Positions 46,268 through 59,742 of a stretch of DNA of 64,000 bases are shown here, in pieces. The DNA lies in the NCBI GenBank assembly GCA_019671005.1, contig CM033715.1:4836001-4900000 (forward strand), read 5' to 3'. The translations under genes were made by a program, and so were the position numbers. The notes below the pieces were generated by a model. That model was not told where the DNA came from. It did no database searches and saw nothing but the letters and a program-made list of their open reading frames with translations. How positions within the stretch are numbered: the first letter of the stretch is position 1; every line of letters starts with the position of its first letter. This DNA is from Hibiscus mutabilis. Taxonomy: Eukaryota; Streptophyta; Magnoliopsida; Malvales; Malvaceae.

Positions 46268-49200
46268 ATGTCTTCCCCATCTTTATCCGAAACGGCGACT
46301 GACCATCACGCGCCTCTCCTCCGCTCCCGCCAGCCCGATGTTTACTCGGCTCGTCCCGCCACCCTGGCGCTTATGTTGGGGCGGGTCACCGGACGTCGTG
46401 GCGCGTCCATGCTGGTGAGGGAGACGGCGGCACGTGAACTGGAAGAGAGGCGGGCGGACTGGGGATACTCGAAGCCGGTGGTGGCTTTGGATATGTTGTG
46501 GAACTCGGCGTTCGTGGTAGTGTCGGTTGTGTTGTTGATCTGTACGGTGGATGAGAATCCTAATACGCCTATTAGATTGTGGATATGCGGGTATGCTTTG
46601 CAGTGCTTGGTGCATGTTGTTTTGGTTTGGTTGGAGTACAGGAGAAGGAACACTAGAAGAACATCTGCTAGGGATGAGGAGAGAGGAGATACTGCTGTTG
46701 CTGGAGATGCTAATGACAGTGAAGATGAATTAGATGGGATTGAAAGGAGTACTTTTGATTCAAATCAATCAAGGTCAGTTGTTTTTTGGGGTTTTTTCTT
46801 TGGTGTTTAATTTGATGCTTTTGAGTGGTTAATTATTGGTTTAGTTAAATTTGGATATGTATTCAGGCCTTTCTTTTTAACCAAATTTGTTTTGGAGCAT
46901 GATTTTTATGATTTTTAAGGTATAGAATATTGGTGAAAGCATTGTTTTTTTGGGGGTGCTAAATTGGATGAGGGTTCATTCTCAGGAGGTTTGAAGGGTT
47001 TTTTTGGTGTTATCATTTGTTCCAGATATGGCACTTTTTGAGTGTTGGCGGGAAAATAGCTGGTTGAATTGTCATTATCCTTTTAGTGTTTCTTTCAAGG
47101 TCAGCTGAATTTCTGAAACTTATGGAATACATCTGAGTGGGGCAAAATCGGTCCACTTTAGGTACTCAAATACTTCCATGACTCAAATACAAAAACCAGA
47201 GCCATGACATCTGAAAAGTGAGTGCTAATAACTATTGAAAAGACTAAGCATTGAGCTTTAGATGATGATAGAATAATTTGAATTGAAATATGAAAAAAAA
47301 AGAAGCAAAATGCAGAACATCGAGAAAATGATTTGCGGCATTTGTCTGGGTCAATGATCGAATGGTTGAACATGAATTTTGAAGCAGGTAATAGATTGAT
47401 GGAAATTGATGACCTAAATGTGGAATTCCCTTTCAAGATGTGAGTGCCAAGTCCGGATTGTACAAACTGAGTTGACGTGTAACTCATCATACCAACTGAT
47501 CTACTGACACTCTATAGTAGTGTTTCATGGTTATTTATTTTGATTAACTTATAATACAATTGACCGAGATGTAAAAATTGTTACCATGTTATTATCTGAG
47601 TGAAACTTTTCTTGTATTTCCATCTTGATTTTGCATTTCTTTGCTGTTCCACAGACCATGATGTAAAATATTAGAATTATTATTCTTGTACTGAATTGAT
47701 GGTTAATGGGCAGTGTAACTAAACGATGTGAATCAGTGAATACCATGGCATCATTTATTTGGTGGATAGTGGGCTTCTATTGGGTAGTTTCTGGTGGTGA
47801 CATCCTTCTGCGAAGTGCTCCACGTTTATACTGGTATGCCTTTAACCAATCTTGTTATTTGACAGGCAACTTATTTGTCACGTTTATACTAGTAGCATAT
47901 ATTGACTTCGACGTGATGGAGACCAGAAATTTATACAGGATTTTTCTGCCTTTGTTTACCATTTTACTGAAAAATTGCAACCATTCCATATTTTCAAATA
48001 TAGTTTCTATGTTTTGCCTTTTGTCGTCTTTTATTGTTTGTGACATGTATTGTACAATGGTGTAATCGGGAATGACTTCAGGATCTCTATCTCTGATCTT
48101 GCAGGTTGGCTGTGGTTTTTCTGGCATTTGACGTGTTCTTTGCGATCTTTTGTGTTGTCTTGGCATGTTTGATTGGGATTGCTTTATGTTGCTGCTTGCC
48201 ATGCATCATTGCAATTCTTTATGCTGTTGCAGGGCAGGTATAAAAACAACACTTAATAGTTATACTGACTCAGAAATTTTAAACAAATTGGTCATGGCAT
48301 GATGGCATCTTCATTTCTTTTTCTATTGATTAGGAAGGTGCATCAGAAGCAGATCTTAGTATCCTTCCAAAATATAAATAGCAGATTATAAACAATGGTG
48401 AGAAGCCTTGTGTAGGCGCAGGAAAAATGATTCCCATAGAAACAAGCAGTGAATATTTGGCAAATGAGCGCATACTCTTACCTGAGGACGCAGTAAGTTA
48501 CAACTTTATCATGGAATTATTGTATTTTTGCAATTATGTTGATCCATTACAATATTGTTGCCTAATTCCCTTCCTGTCTTGCACATTCATTCTTTTACGG
48601 CTATTCCACTGCAAATAATCATGCCTCGTAATAATTTGACTAATGATCAGATTGACTTCATATATTCTTGTTTCTTTGACCCAAAAACCCTCTTTACGTC
48701 TGAGTTCATTGGATATTTTATAACCTACATATTTTTGAGGTCAGATTGAGGTGGTCCTTGTTTGGGTGGTCTGAGAGTGCCTGCAAAATAAAGAGAGGAG
48801 GTCAAGGGTGCTGGAGTTTGGTCTTTGGAAAGAGGATAAAATAGCAGAGTAGGGGTAAGAAGTAGAGAAAAGAGCCTATCTGGGTACCCTTTGAGGGATA
48901 CTTATACTAGTCAGACGAGCTTCTTAGTTTTCTTTGTGTCAAACATTGATTTGGGTTTCATAGAAGAATCTTGGATGACCTTGTTTTGGTGGGGGTTGGA
49001 GCTCCACTTGGTTGCTGGTGGTGCCATTTCCTTGCGGGCCATTGAGTCTAATGCATTGGTCGAGTTTTGGATTTCCTTGCGGGCGATTCATTGGGTCAAT
49101 ACATGTTAGAAAGAACGTACTGAACTATCATTGCCCATGTTCTGTCTTTGTTGTAGGAATGCTGTATATGTCTAAGCTCATACGACGATGGGGTGGACCT

Positions 49201-49318
49201 CCATGCTCTCCCATGCAACCACCATTTTCATTCAACGTGCATCGTGAAATGGCTGAAGATGAACGCAACCTGCCCTCTCTGCAAGTACAATATTTTGAAG
49301 GGAACCGAACAAGTATGA
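46268..49318 (+). CDS. RIE1: RING-H2 E3 ubiquitin ligase, RIE1 type, with in-frame stop
   Basis: Membrane-anchored E3 ligase; RIE1 is needed for Arabidopsis embryo development. Exons: 46268-46773, 47714-47833, 48105-48237, 48334-48492, 49157-49318; phases agree and give 359 codons, the family length. N-terminal [19 protein letters not shown] is cytosolic; hydrophobic segments are at about residues 77-97, 103-122, 180-197 and 205-245 ([20 protein letters not shown]). The last exon encodes a complete RING-H2 domain: [39 protein letters not shown]. Exon 4 contains a TAG at 48379-48381 (codon 269; ILPKYK-stop-QIINN) where relatives have an aromatic residue. Downstream frame, donor, acceptor and RING are all intact, so the stop is recent, an assembly error or read through. 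If real, the product loses the RING. Confidence 0.92.
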
Positions 49319-51731
49319 AATAACGAAACAGAGAGTCGAGCCCCATATGACCGAATCCAATTCGGTTGTTTAGACTTTCTGCATATGTACAGTAGAAAAC
49401 CAGATCATGAAGAGCATCACCCCTGGTTAATATAATAATATCTTAGCTTTTCTTTTCATTTTTCATTTTAAGTGGCCTTTTGGAGTTTAGACTTTGATGT
49501 TTTCTTTTCATCATTCTCTTTATCAAATAATGGATTGATTTTCATGCTTCAAATGTTCTGTTGTAATTCGCTTCATTATTTGTAGAATGAAAATTTGATG
49601 GATGAGATCCTATGTTTACACTGTATACATAAATGGGATGAGATCTTGTGTGTGTATATATATGTATATATATGGGATGATATCTTATTTAATGGATCAG
49701 ATCCTATGGATTATATATATGGTTAGGATCTACTAACGTTATAAAATTTAATTACTTTTATATTTTTTTGAAATTAAGATGATAGTAATAAAATAAATGA
49801 TTAAAATTATTTTTTACTCATCTAATTATTCAAAAAAGTATAAAACTTAGACACTTTTTTGTGTAAGTAATTTTATTTATCTATTTATCTTTCAAAGAAT
49901 AATTTCAAACAAAAGCTGTAAAATTTTTAATTTTATATTAATTTAGTATCATTGAAAGTGTAAATTGATGAATGATATTAGAATTTGAAAATAATTAAAT
50001 TTTTATGAAAAAGAGGGATAATTTCATTTGTAAAGTAACTTATCTAATGATTGTGTAAAATTTAAGATTGTCTCATAATAGATTTTTGGCTTAGTCAAAA
50101 AGGTGTCGAATATATATTCTTTTTTTTAGTTTTGTGCATAACAATTTTTGGGTCATTTTAGTGCCTAGCGTTACATTCCGTAACAAAAATTTGGTTTTTT
50201 TTAGACGTAGTTTTTTTATATTTTAATGAAAAAAAAATTATGGTATTTTTTATTTTTTATTTATTAGAAATCAGAAATTTATAATTTTATAAACAACACA
50301 AAATCTTTAATTTATCTAAAAATCACCAAACCCAATCTCTAAAATTTTTCAATCTTTGCTTTCAAACTCAAATCGAAAAATCATTTTTATTTGTTAAAAG
50401 TATACATAGAGACACGAACAAAAACAATAAAAAGATTTTTATTCTTCAATTATACAGTGTAAAATTTTTATAGTTTTATATTGATTTAGTGTCATTAGAG
50501 TATAAATTGAGAGATATGTGATTTAAGGGTTTGATTGAAATAAATTAAATTTTGAGTTTTCTTAAGAAGTATATACTTTCAAAGAAATTTAAAAATTAAA
50601 TAAAATAGATAAAAAAGGTTTGGGCGAGTTTTTCTTTGAATCAAATTTCCCTTGGAAGTGGTGGAAAAATTGATTTAGGCAGGATAGCATGATAAATTCA
50701 TCTTGATTTTGTTGTTGGGCACCTTTTTGACTATTAAGCCTAAATTTTTACAATACGAGTTTAGTTCAGAACAAATTTTTGTTGTCAATAATCAAATTGA
50801 GTTCTTTATCCTGAACATTAGATCAAAAAATTTTTTTTAATGAATCAAATATAGATAGTTCTAAAAAAATATTATACAGAATATATATTTTTTCTTTTAA
50901 ACGATAAAGTGATCACAATTTATTAATTTACTTTCTTTTTTTTTGAGCAAATTCCAATTGAATTCATAATTGAAAACGTTTAAAGTGGATTAAACGTTGT
51001 GAATAAGCAAATCGGGCTATTTCATTAAGAATAATTAATTTTTAAAATAGATTAATTAATTGATGAATCAAAATATTGATAGTTATATAAAAAATATTAA
51101 ACAATAATATATATTTCATTTTAAAAAAAATATAAAAACCATCACAAACATTTTATTTCCCCAAATACTTTAATTTTAGGGATTAAAAATCTAATTTAAG
51201 GTGTATAATTTAGAAGTTTAGATTTAAAAGTTTAAAATTTAGACTTCAGATTAAAGTTTAAATTTTAGAGTTATATAGTAGAAATTTAAATTTTTACTTA
51301 TAACTTCTAAATTATGATTTTAAACTTCAAATTTAAACTATAATTCTTTAATTTTAAGTGTATAAACTTAAATTTCTAAACTATAAACCCTAAATTTATT
51401 TTCGAACCCTATTTTTTAATCACCTTTATCCGTTTATTTAAACTAAAAACGACAGAATCCAAAATCCCAAAATTTGGTTAAATTAAATTAATTATTTTTT
51501 TTAAAATCAGATAATAAAAGACTATTCGTTGATGCAAAATTTCACCAGATCTGAATTTTCTCTCAATTTCCATTTATCGACCCAGAAAACAAACAGAAAA
51601 CCCTACAAGTACCAATAGAAGTGAAAAAGGAAATTAAAAGCTATGTTCAGATTCGAATTTGAAAAGATTAGGAAACGGATTTAATTTTATCGAAATATTT
51701 TCTTTCCTTTTTTTTTCTTTAATTTTCTGCT
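49319..51731. other. AT-rich intergenic DNA and VAC14 promoter
   Basis: No gene recognised. (TA)-rich microsatellites are at about 49655-49720, and a CTTAAATTT-rich degenerate repeat at about 51180-51400. The VAC14 leader should lie in the last ~200 bp (51540-51731). Confidence 0.5.
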
Positions 51732-54700
51732 ATGGCCGACGCACTCTCCGTGATTCCCGCGTCAGTTCTCCGTAATCTTTCCGACAAGCTGTACGAGAAG
51801 CGCAAGAATGCTGCTCTTGAGGTTTTCTTTCCTTTTTCTTGTTGCATTTCAGTGGAATTTAATTTCTAGGTTTTGTTTCTTTTTGTTTCCTTGCCATGAT
51901 TGGATTTCTTAAACTCTTTGTTTTGGTAACTGTGTAGATTGAAGGAATCTTGAAACAGTTGGCGTCGGCGGGAGATCACGATAAGATATCGGCGGTTATC
52001 AATTTGTTGGCCAAGGAATTTACGTACTCTGCACTATCCAATCATCGTAAGGTTGGTGATGAATGATGATGAGTAATTTTGTGATTTTCTTTAAATTCTT
52101 TACGACTTTTTCTATCCATTTAATTTGAATTTGGCTTAGTTTTGTAAATTCCGATGTTGTGTTTATCTAGGGAGGACTGATTGGTTTAGCTGCTGCCACT
52201 GTTGCCTTGAGTTCCGAAGCCGCCCAACATCTTGAGGTAAGCTCTAGTTTGCCTTTAGTAGCTGTCTGTTAACATGTTTAAATCCTTTAGAAACATTTAG
52301 AAGAATGTTTACCATGATATTGCAATTCAAGAGCCAAGAATTACCTCTCAAGGTTTTTGCGCTTTATGATTGTAATGCTAGGGTTGTATTGTTTGCTAAT
52401 AAGAAAACAATTATTAGTTGTAACCTGAGATGAGCTATGGGTTTTTTCATTATCACCTAATAAATATAGTGGTTAATTTTCTCTTGATGCAATCTGCCAG
52501 CAAATTGTGCCGCCGGTGCTTAATGCTTTATCTGACCAAGATAGCAGAGTGAGATATTATGCCTGTGAAGCTCTATATAACATTGCAAAGGTAAAAAGAA
52601 GATTGGTTTAGATATGTTTTTCTCGTAACTTCATGTTTTCTTTACTAATAGTAGACAGGATATGCCTTCTTCTTCTGTACAGATTGTCCGAGGTGATTTT
52701 ATCATATTCTTTAATCAGATATTTGATGCATTATGCAAGCTATCTGCTGATTCTGATCCCAATGTACAGAGTGCTGCTCACCTTTTAGATAGGCTTGTGA
52801 AGGTTCATAATTGCTCTCTTATCTAAATTTTGGCATTTAATCATGTGAAATATGGTAATTTATTGCCCTTCTGTTTTTACTATGTGAAACAGGACATTGT
52901 TACTGAAAGTGACCAGTTTAGGTATGCTTTGTTCCCTTCCAATTTTACCTCATGAACCTTGTTTTATTTAGAGATCTCATTTGAACTTTCTGGGTTCTAT
53001 CTTTGTAATATTATTTGTATTATTGCTTTGCTTTCAGCATTGAAGAATTTATACCTTTACTAAGAGAGCGTATGAATATCCTAAATCCCTATGTCCGCCA
53101 GTTTTTGGTTGGATGGATAACTGTACTGGATAGTGTCCCAGATATTGACATGTTGGGTTTCCTCCCTGATTTTCTTGATGGTAATGAAATCTTGTGTCAT
53201 TTAAACCAATGTACTACTTCCCTAGGAGAAGTTATTTTAAGTAATTAGTTCTTGACATCTTTCAGGTTTGTTTAATATGTTAAGTGATTCTAGTCATGAA
53301 ATACGGCAACAAGCTGATTCAGCACTTTCAGAGTTCCTCCAAGAGATTAAAAACTCCCCAGTAAGATTTCTACCAACATGTTCTTTGACTGTTTGATTAA
53401 CTCCATGGCCACTTCTCTTGAAGTTTCTTATGATAAGATTTTCTGTTTTACATTTCTTATAGAGAATAACATGATTGATTACATCAACTTTTTTTTTTTT
53501 TTTTTACTGAAAAGGACTATGGATTTTTTATATTTTATTCCAAAACATTTCTCATAAAAAGAAATGTTTGGTTCATTTGTAATTTTCTGACTCGAACAGT
53601 TCTATTCTTGAAGTCTGTAGATTATGGTCGCATGACTGAAATACTGGTGCAAAGAGCAGCTTCTCTGATGAATTCACTCGGTTAACAGCTATCACTTGGG
53701 TTAGTAGTGTTTGAATTTATGTTGCCATTGATGGGAATATTTTTAGAGCAGAAAAAAGGAAAATAATCTTGATAATTGATTCTTTCTTCCTCTTGTCAAC
53801 TTATTTGTTAAGGCTATACTTTTTTTTTGCCTTGCTGTTCTAAGTTCAATTATTCCAATACCTTCACATCACATCGGAGACATTTTATTTTCTCTTTGGA
53901 CAGATAAACGAGTTTGTAAAACTAGGTGGAGACCAGCTTGTTCCTTACTATGCTGTCATACTGGGAGCCATTCTCCCCTGCATATCTGATAAAGAAGAGA
54001 AAATTAGAGTGGTAAGTTTATTTCTTTTATAGTATCCTTAACAAATTATAAATAAATTTTTTCAATGTATTTTATAAACTCAAATAATTTGACTTCTTTC
54101 CTTTACGTGTTTTATTTTATTATTTTTATATTAGGTTGCTCGTGAAACTAATGAGGAACTTCGTTCAATCAAGGCTGATCCAGCAGAGGGTTTTAATATT
54201 GGGGCCATTCTCTCCATTGCAAGGAGGTGTATTTTTTTTTTACTTGGGAAAAATGCTAGTTTTGAAATGTTACTAGTAGTCTGCACTTCCATCAGCATAT
54301 ATGTATTTTGAAGAGCTGCTGAAAAGTGCTTAAATGGTGTCTTTATTTTATTTTACTTGAAAAACTTCACTGTACAGTGATTTTGTATTAATTACTATTT
54401 TCTTGGACTGATCAGTCAACTGGATAGTGAATGGGAAGCCACTAGAATTGAAGCATTGCATTGGATATCAACCCTTTTAGACAGGCATCGTGCTGAGGTG
54501 ACGAAGCAGTTATTTGTTATTTTCCGTTTACAACTGGCAGTGTGTGTGTTTTCTCATACTTTGTTTTTTTCAGTTATCTTTCCAAAAACTTCTTTGAATT
54601 CCAAGTTTGTATTACTTTCTAAGCATTTAAATTCATTGCAATAAATCTCAAATCTCTTAAAATTACACATCGGAGTTGTTTGTTTTTCCTGTTGTTACTC

Positions 54701-57700
54701 TCTATTTTTATCTTATTTTTGAACTAGGAGTGTATTTCAATTTATGCATTGGTGCATAAGATGTTTTTAGTTCTAGTAAAATTCACTGAGAATGGTGGCT
54801 GTTAAATTACAGGTAGATGCTAAGTACAAAAGGTTTGAATTAAAGTTCCAGTAGCCTTATTTCATTAATACAACTTGAATATATCATGGTCCTCAATGAG
54901 ATATTGATGGCTGCCAAAGTCAACTTGAATTTATGCATCTTCGTCTCAATAGAATTCCTAATTGACCTTTCTTTGGACTATTGTTAGCACTTTTTGTATA
55001 TGCACATCAGTTGTTGCAACCTGAAATCTTTTCATGTATCAAACATACAACATTGCCTGTTTAAATGCATGAAAATTTCAACATAAATTGAAATAAAAGG
55101 TGTATGACCTCGTGTAAAATTTGAATATGTATGTTATATTTATCTGCTGTTTCTGTTTCTAGTGTTTCTCAAATATGCATGATTTTAATTTTTTTTTACC
55201 TGAATCAGGTCTTGTGTTTTCTAAATGACATATTTGACACCCTTTTGAAAGCTCTATCTGACTCTTCTGATGAGGTATATTTCTGCTTCTGCTTGTGTTT
55301 CATATTTAACTGTTACATTAAGAGCTTTTTTTTTTTTCTTTATTCTTGTTTTGCATATTTGTATTACTATAATTAGAACAGGATGTGCCCTATATGGGTA
55401 ACGTTGTTTCTTAGATGGAACTGCTATTGAAACTTCCTAGGCCCTAGTTGACTCAGTTGGCCATATCCTTATAGTATCTTCAAGAACCTAAAAAGAGTCT
55501 TGTCTTTGCTATAGGTTCTCCTACTCCCCATTATGTCTTTTTAAATGATAATATTTTGAGGATCAAACCCATAGGAAGATTTACAGATTTCTACAATTTA
55601 AACTTCCTAAAAACGGAGACTAATTGACTAATTAAAGCTTCAGTTGCCAAAGTTGTTAGTTGATCTCCTTATAAGCTCACATGAAAGCAGATTACAAAAA
55701 CATGAATGAAACTAATTTCTACAATTATCTAAACAATTAACTAAATTGAATTGTAGATTTAACTCTGAAACTAGAATGGAAGTATGGTTGATTAGTGACC
55801 TGCATTTATATCAAAATTGATTAACTTGGATGATGACAAACAAATTGATGGCTCTCAAATTATAAGGTACCTAGGATTCTTTCAATATCCCAGGCTTCAC
55901 TAGAGGTTACAGATAGTTTCACATTCTAATCTGACCCTCCTAGGATAACTGAACCTAAATTCTCACGAACTCCCTTCCTAGGACCAACTTCCCCATGCAT
56001 CTTAGTGAATCTTAGTTCTCAGTACTAAAATTGGAGACAATCTGAGGACCTACTCCCTAATTTTATGAAAAAGTTGCCTTGCTTAAAAACTGCAAAATTA
56101 AATGTTCTCCTGCTTAAATCCTGCCTGGTGCCAGTGTGCCTTTTGCTCTTCAATTTAATTCATCCCATGTCTCTTTTTCCTACAACGTAGGTTCTGATTA
56201 TATTTTATATATACAAATATGACCTTAATTCAAAATCTAACAAAATAATATGATCGGTGACTTTAAAAATGGAATCTAAAATCTAAACACTATCACAAAA
56301 TCAGCAAAATCAACTAAAATAATCTGGATTTATCTAAAAACAAGATAATATGTGAAAAATAACATGTTTTTGGAGAGTTGTAATATATGCTAATTTATTA
56401 TGTAATTTTGATCCTGTCATCAGGTTGTGCTCCTGGTTCTTGATATTCATGCATGCATAGCACAAGATCCCCCACATTTCCGCCAGCTTGTTGTTTTTCT
56501 GGTGCATAATTTCCGAGTTGATCATTCGCTGCTGGAGAGGTAATTCTAGGTCTCTCAAACACTTTGTTTATTTCTAAATGAAATTTGTTATAAATTTTGA
56601 TTTTTTTTTTGAGTTGAGCCCTCAGCCCTCATGCAGGTCATGTGGCCAACTTGTCTTCTTATTTTGTACACGTTTCTCATCCCTTTCTTTTGTAAATCAT
56701 TCTCCATATTCTTAGGCGTGGTGCTTTGATAATCCGTAGACTTTGTGTTCTCTTGGATGCTGAACGTGTCTATCGTGAGCTATCCACCATACTAGAGGGA
56801 GAAGCAGACCTGGATTTTGCCTGCATTATGGTTCAGGTTCTGTCTTGTATTTAAGGATTCAACTAATGCAATAATTCTCTTCCGTTGAAATAATAGATGA
56901 AGCAGCTCCATAACATTAGAATGTGATATTCATGACATTATTAGAGTTGATATGTTTTTTATAATCCTTATCTTTAGTAGATTTCCGTTGTGTCTGATTT
57001 TGAAGTTTTTTCCTTTGAGTTTCAGGCTTTGAATTTGATTCTACTCACTTCTTCTGAGCTATCTGAGCTACGGGAACTTTTAAAACATTCACTTGATAAT
57101 GCTTCCGGAAAAGATTTATTTGTTTCTTTGTATGCTTCATGGTGCCATTCACCCATGGCAATCATAAGTCTTTGTTTGCTAGCACAGGTAAGAAACTATA
57201 ACTCCTTTAATGGATAGCCGATTCCTCTATTTTCATGTAGTCAGGCTGCGGTTGGACCATCTGTTTTTGTTGTTGTTAATCTAGTTTATTTTCTTGATAG
57301 ACATACCAGCATGCAAGTTCCGTGATTCAGTCCTTGGTTGAGGAAGATATTGATGTCAAGTTCTTGGTTCAGCTTGATAAAATGATCCGCTTGCTGGAAA
57401 CTCCCGTCTTCACTTATCTTAGATTGCAGGTGCCTTAATAAATGCTAACTGGGGACTCACTTGTCCTTTCAATATCTTAATATCTTGAGTTATAGGAATT
57501 GTAATATTGCATATGTTCTCTTTATTTATGATTATTTTTCTACTTAGAACCCCCTCTCCATTGGCACATATTTTATGCACTGAAAGATTGTTTTCAGCTT
57601 GCCGCTCATTTTACCATGCCAAAATATATTGGATTTCGTGAACTCATTAGATGTAATTGCATTTGCACTTTTATTTTAAGTAACCCCCCTTATTTTGCGT

Positions 57701-58570
57701 GTTCATCTTTTAAATTTAGCTGATCCTTTTTCTGATTTCCAGCTTCTTGAACCAGGAAGACATTTATGGTTGCTGAAAGTGTTGTATGGCCTTTTGATGT
57801 TGCTTCCACAGGTATGTCTTCTTTTCTTGGCACCCCTGCCCCAAGCCTAAAAAAAGGATGTCATTGCAAACAACTTGACTCATCAAAAAGGTCAAACATT
57901 TTCTTATACTCCAGCGTCGAAATGGGGATATGGTTGATTGTTTTAAGGGGACATCTGTAGAGTTTCTTTGCGTCTGTCACGAACTGTGCTCACACACATA
58001 CCAAACATTTTGCATTAGATTTTCATTGTTAAATTATATTGACCCTTTGATTTAATTACAGCAAAGTGCTGCATTCAAGATCTTGCGGACTCGTTTGAAA
58101 GCCCTGCCTTTATACTCCTTCAATGGTGATCAACTCAAACAAGCATCATCAGGCAACTCATACAACCAAAATTTATATTATAGTGGATCCCAAATCACAG
58201 AGGATGGTGGTATAAGCCAAGATAATGGGAATTTGCATAATGGAATTAACTTCGCTTCAAGGCTGCAACAGTTTCAGCAAATGCAGCAACAACACCGCAT
58301 GCTTGAAAAAACACATGCACGAGCATGGAAATGCACGAAAAAGGTGTGTGAGCTGCTTGTAAGTTAGTACATATGATTGTATGTTAAGTAAAGGTTTTCG
58401 GTAAGAAGAGTTTGCTTAAAACGCTATGATCATTTTTCTGTTTGCACCGTCTTTTATGGTTTTCCTATACGAGAATCAATTTGTCATCTCTCCCCTTCTC
58501 TATGCAGGAAGGGCCAGAGGCAGAAGAATCCCAGCGACCTTCAACATCGTCTAGACGTGGTCCGGGGTAG
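51732..58570 (+). CDS. VAC14: VAC14, scaffold of the PI(3,5)P2-making complex, one frameshift
   Basis: HEAT-repeat scaffold that holds the lipid kinase FAB1/PIKfyve and the phosphatase FIG4 on endosome and vacuole membranes. Twenty exons: 51732-51821, 51938-52051, 52171-52236, 52501-52590, 52683-52802, 52893-52921, 53038-53180, 53266-53360, 53614-53699, 53904-54011, 54135-54226, 54416-54497, 55209-55274, 56424-56539, 56716-56836, 57026-57187, 57301-57429, 57743-57811, 58062-58343, 58508-58570 (TAG); about 707 residues. Motifs: [77 protein letters not shown], the C-terminal FIG4-binding region (TWCHSP-type [36 protein letters not shown]) and a Q/S-rich tail. Exon 9 lacks one base at about 53663-53666: relatives read [16 protein letters not shown], here RAAS then a shift; with one base restored the exon length is exactly in phase. 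Intron 13 (55275-56423) is long but shows no clear element. Confidence 0.93.
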
Positions 58571-59149
58571 TTGCCAATTTATTCACCAGTGCTTTTGTGA
58601 CCTATTAATAGTTCAGGGTCATTTTGTACTATGATCTCAAGATGGCAGAGCCAGAGGTGATACCAAGTATAGCATGTAAAATTGTATATCATGGTAGTTT
58701 GTTTCTATTAAACTCATGGAGGTCGAGATGGTGTGAAATTGGGTTCTGGATGTAAGCTTGTAGCGGCTTCCGGGCTATTCTTTTTTCCCTTTGTGAACAG
58801 GATATACCCATGTGTTTCTGTTATTTTTTATATTGAAATCCACATGGGGGATTAGAGGGAGAAATGCACTTTTTTTTTCTTATTCCCTTCCTGTCGTAGC
58901 AATCTTTATAGAATAAGGGAATCTCTAATTCTTGTGCAAATTGATTTCTTTGCGGGGTCGGTATCTGTCGATAAAAATTATTTGATATTGGTTTAATATC
59001 GTCGAAATGGTATGAACCTGTCGATATCAAAATGGTACAACTATCAATTCTTTGTGATTGTGAACCAGGAAGCATGATATTACACAACAAAGACTTTTTG
59101 CAATTGTACCCGCCAGCCCTCTTTAATGGTCTCTGCAAGTTGCTGCAGA
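58571..59149. other. VAC14 3' flank
   Basis: 3' UTR and intergenic DNA between VAC14 and the converging ankyrin relic. No other feature seen. Confidence 0.5.
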
Positions 59150-59742
59150 AAACCCTGGAAATGTTGTCGGAAAATTAATATCACGTTCTCGCAAGTGTGA
59201 TGACAAGAATTGGTGCCCCGGCAATGGTTATAGTTTCAGACATCCATGAACTCCCGTTAGCAAAACCACAAAAATATTTTGATAAAAATGCTCCACTAGC
59301 TGCCCACATCGACCTGTTTTATGCATGTGTCCCATGCTACTAAGTGTGTTTTGAACGACAACGGCGAGAGATATGAAGAGGGATGTATCATTCATGAGGC
59401 AGAAAATGCAAAAGACCGACATAATCGACTATGTTGGCCTTTCCCTCCGTCCGGTTCACTTGTTACGTATTGGTTAGGCAAGTTGAAGATGACCAACAAG
59501 GCTACCGATGCAAAGAACACCACTACGACGGTGACAGAATTAGTGGTGTTCTGAATAGCTTTTTGATGGCAATTGACTCGATTTTTTAGTATGCTATACC
59601 TCTTAGCCTGGCGGACGTTTTCTCTGTTTGGATTTTCAATATATATTCTGAGATTGAAAAAAAAGATTACGTGTTCTTCCATGAAGGGGACGTCAATTGA
59701 AAAAGTGCTGGTTGAGGGAGGCAGAATTTTTGATATTTGCAA
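59150..59742 (-). pseudogene. Relic of ankyrin-repeat/PGG-domain membrane protein
   Basis: Only the C-terminal PGG membrane domain is left. Read on the minus strand: QNTTNSVTVVVVFFASVALL and VIFNLPNQYVT (59500-59570), then after a frameshift NIVDYVGL, SLFISLAVVVVQ-like and AWDTCIKQV (about 59330-59440), then stops, then SWMSETITIAGAPILVITLA and FRQHF (about 59160-59270). This order (NSVTVVAVL ... F-LP-QY ... SLFISLAVVVVQ ... AWDT ... GAPILV ... FRQ) is that of ITN1-like ankyrin proteins such as Arabidopsis At2g01680, which I recall as the neighbour of VAC14. The ankyrin repeats are not found upstream. At least three disruptions. Confidence 0.8.

Noticed and set aside
55275..56423. Long VAC14 intron 13 as a retroelement remnant
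   Set aside because: Phrases such as GAGGATCAAACCCATAGGAA recall retroelement debris, but no ends, target duplication or coding remnant could be shown.
59321..59554. 77-codon plus-strand open frame
   Set aside because: Lies antisense to the ankyrin/PGG relic, which explains the sequence.
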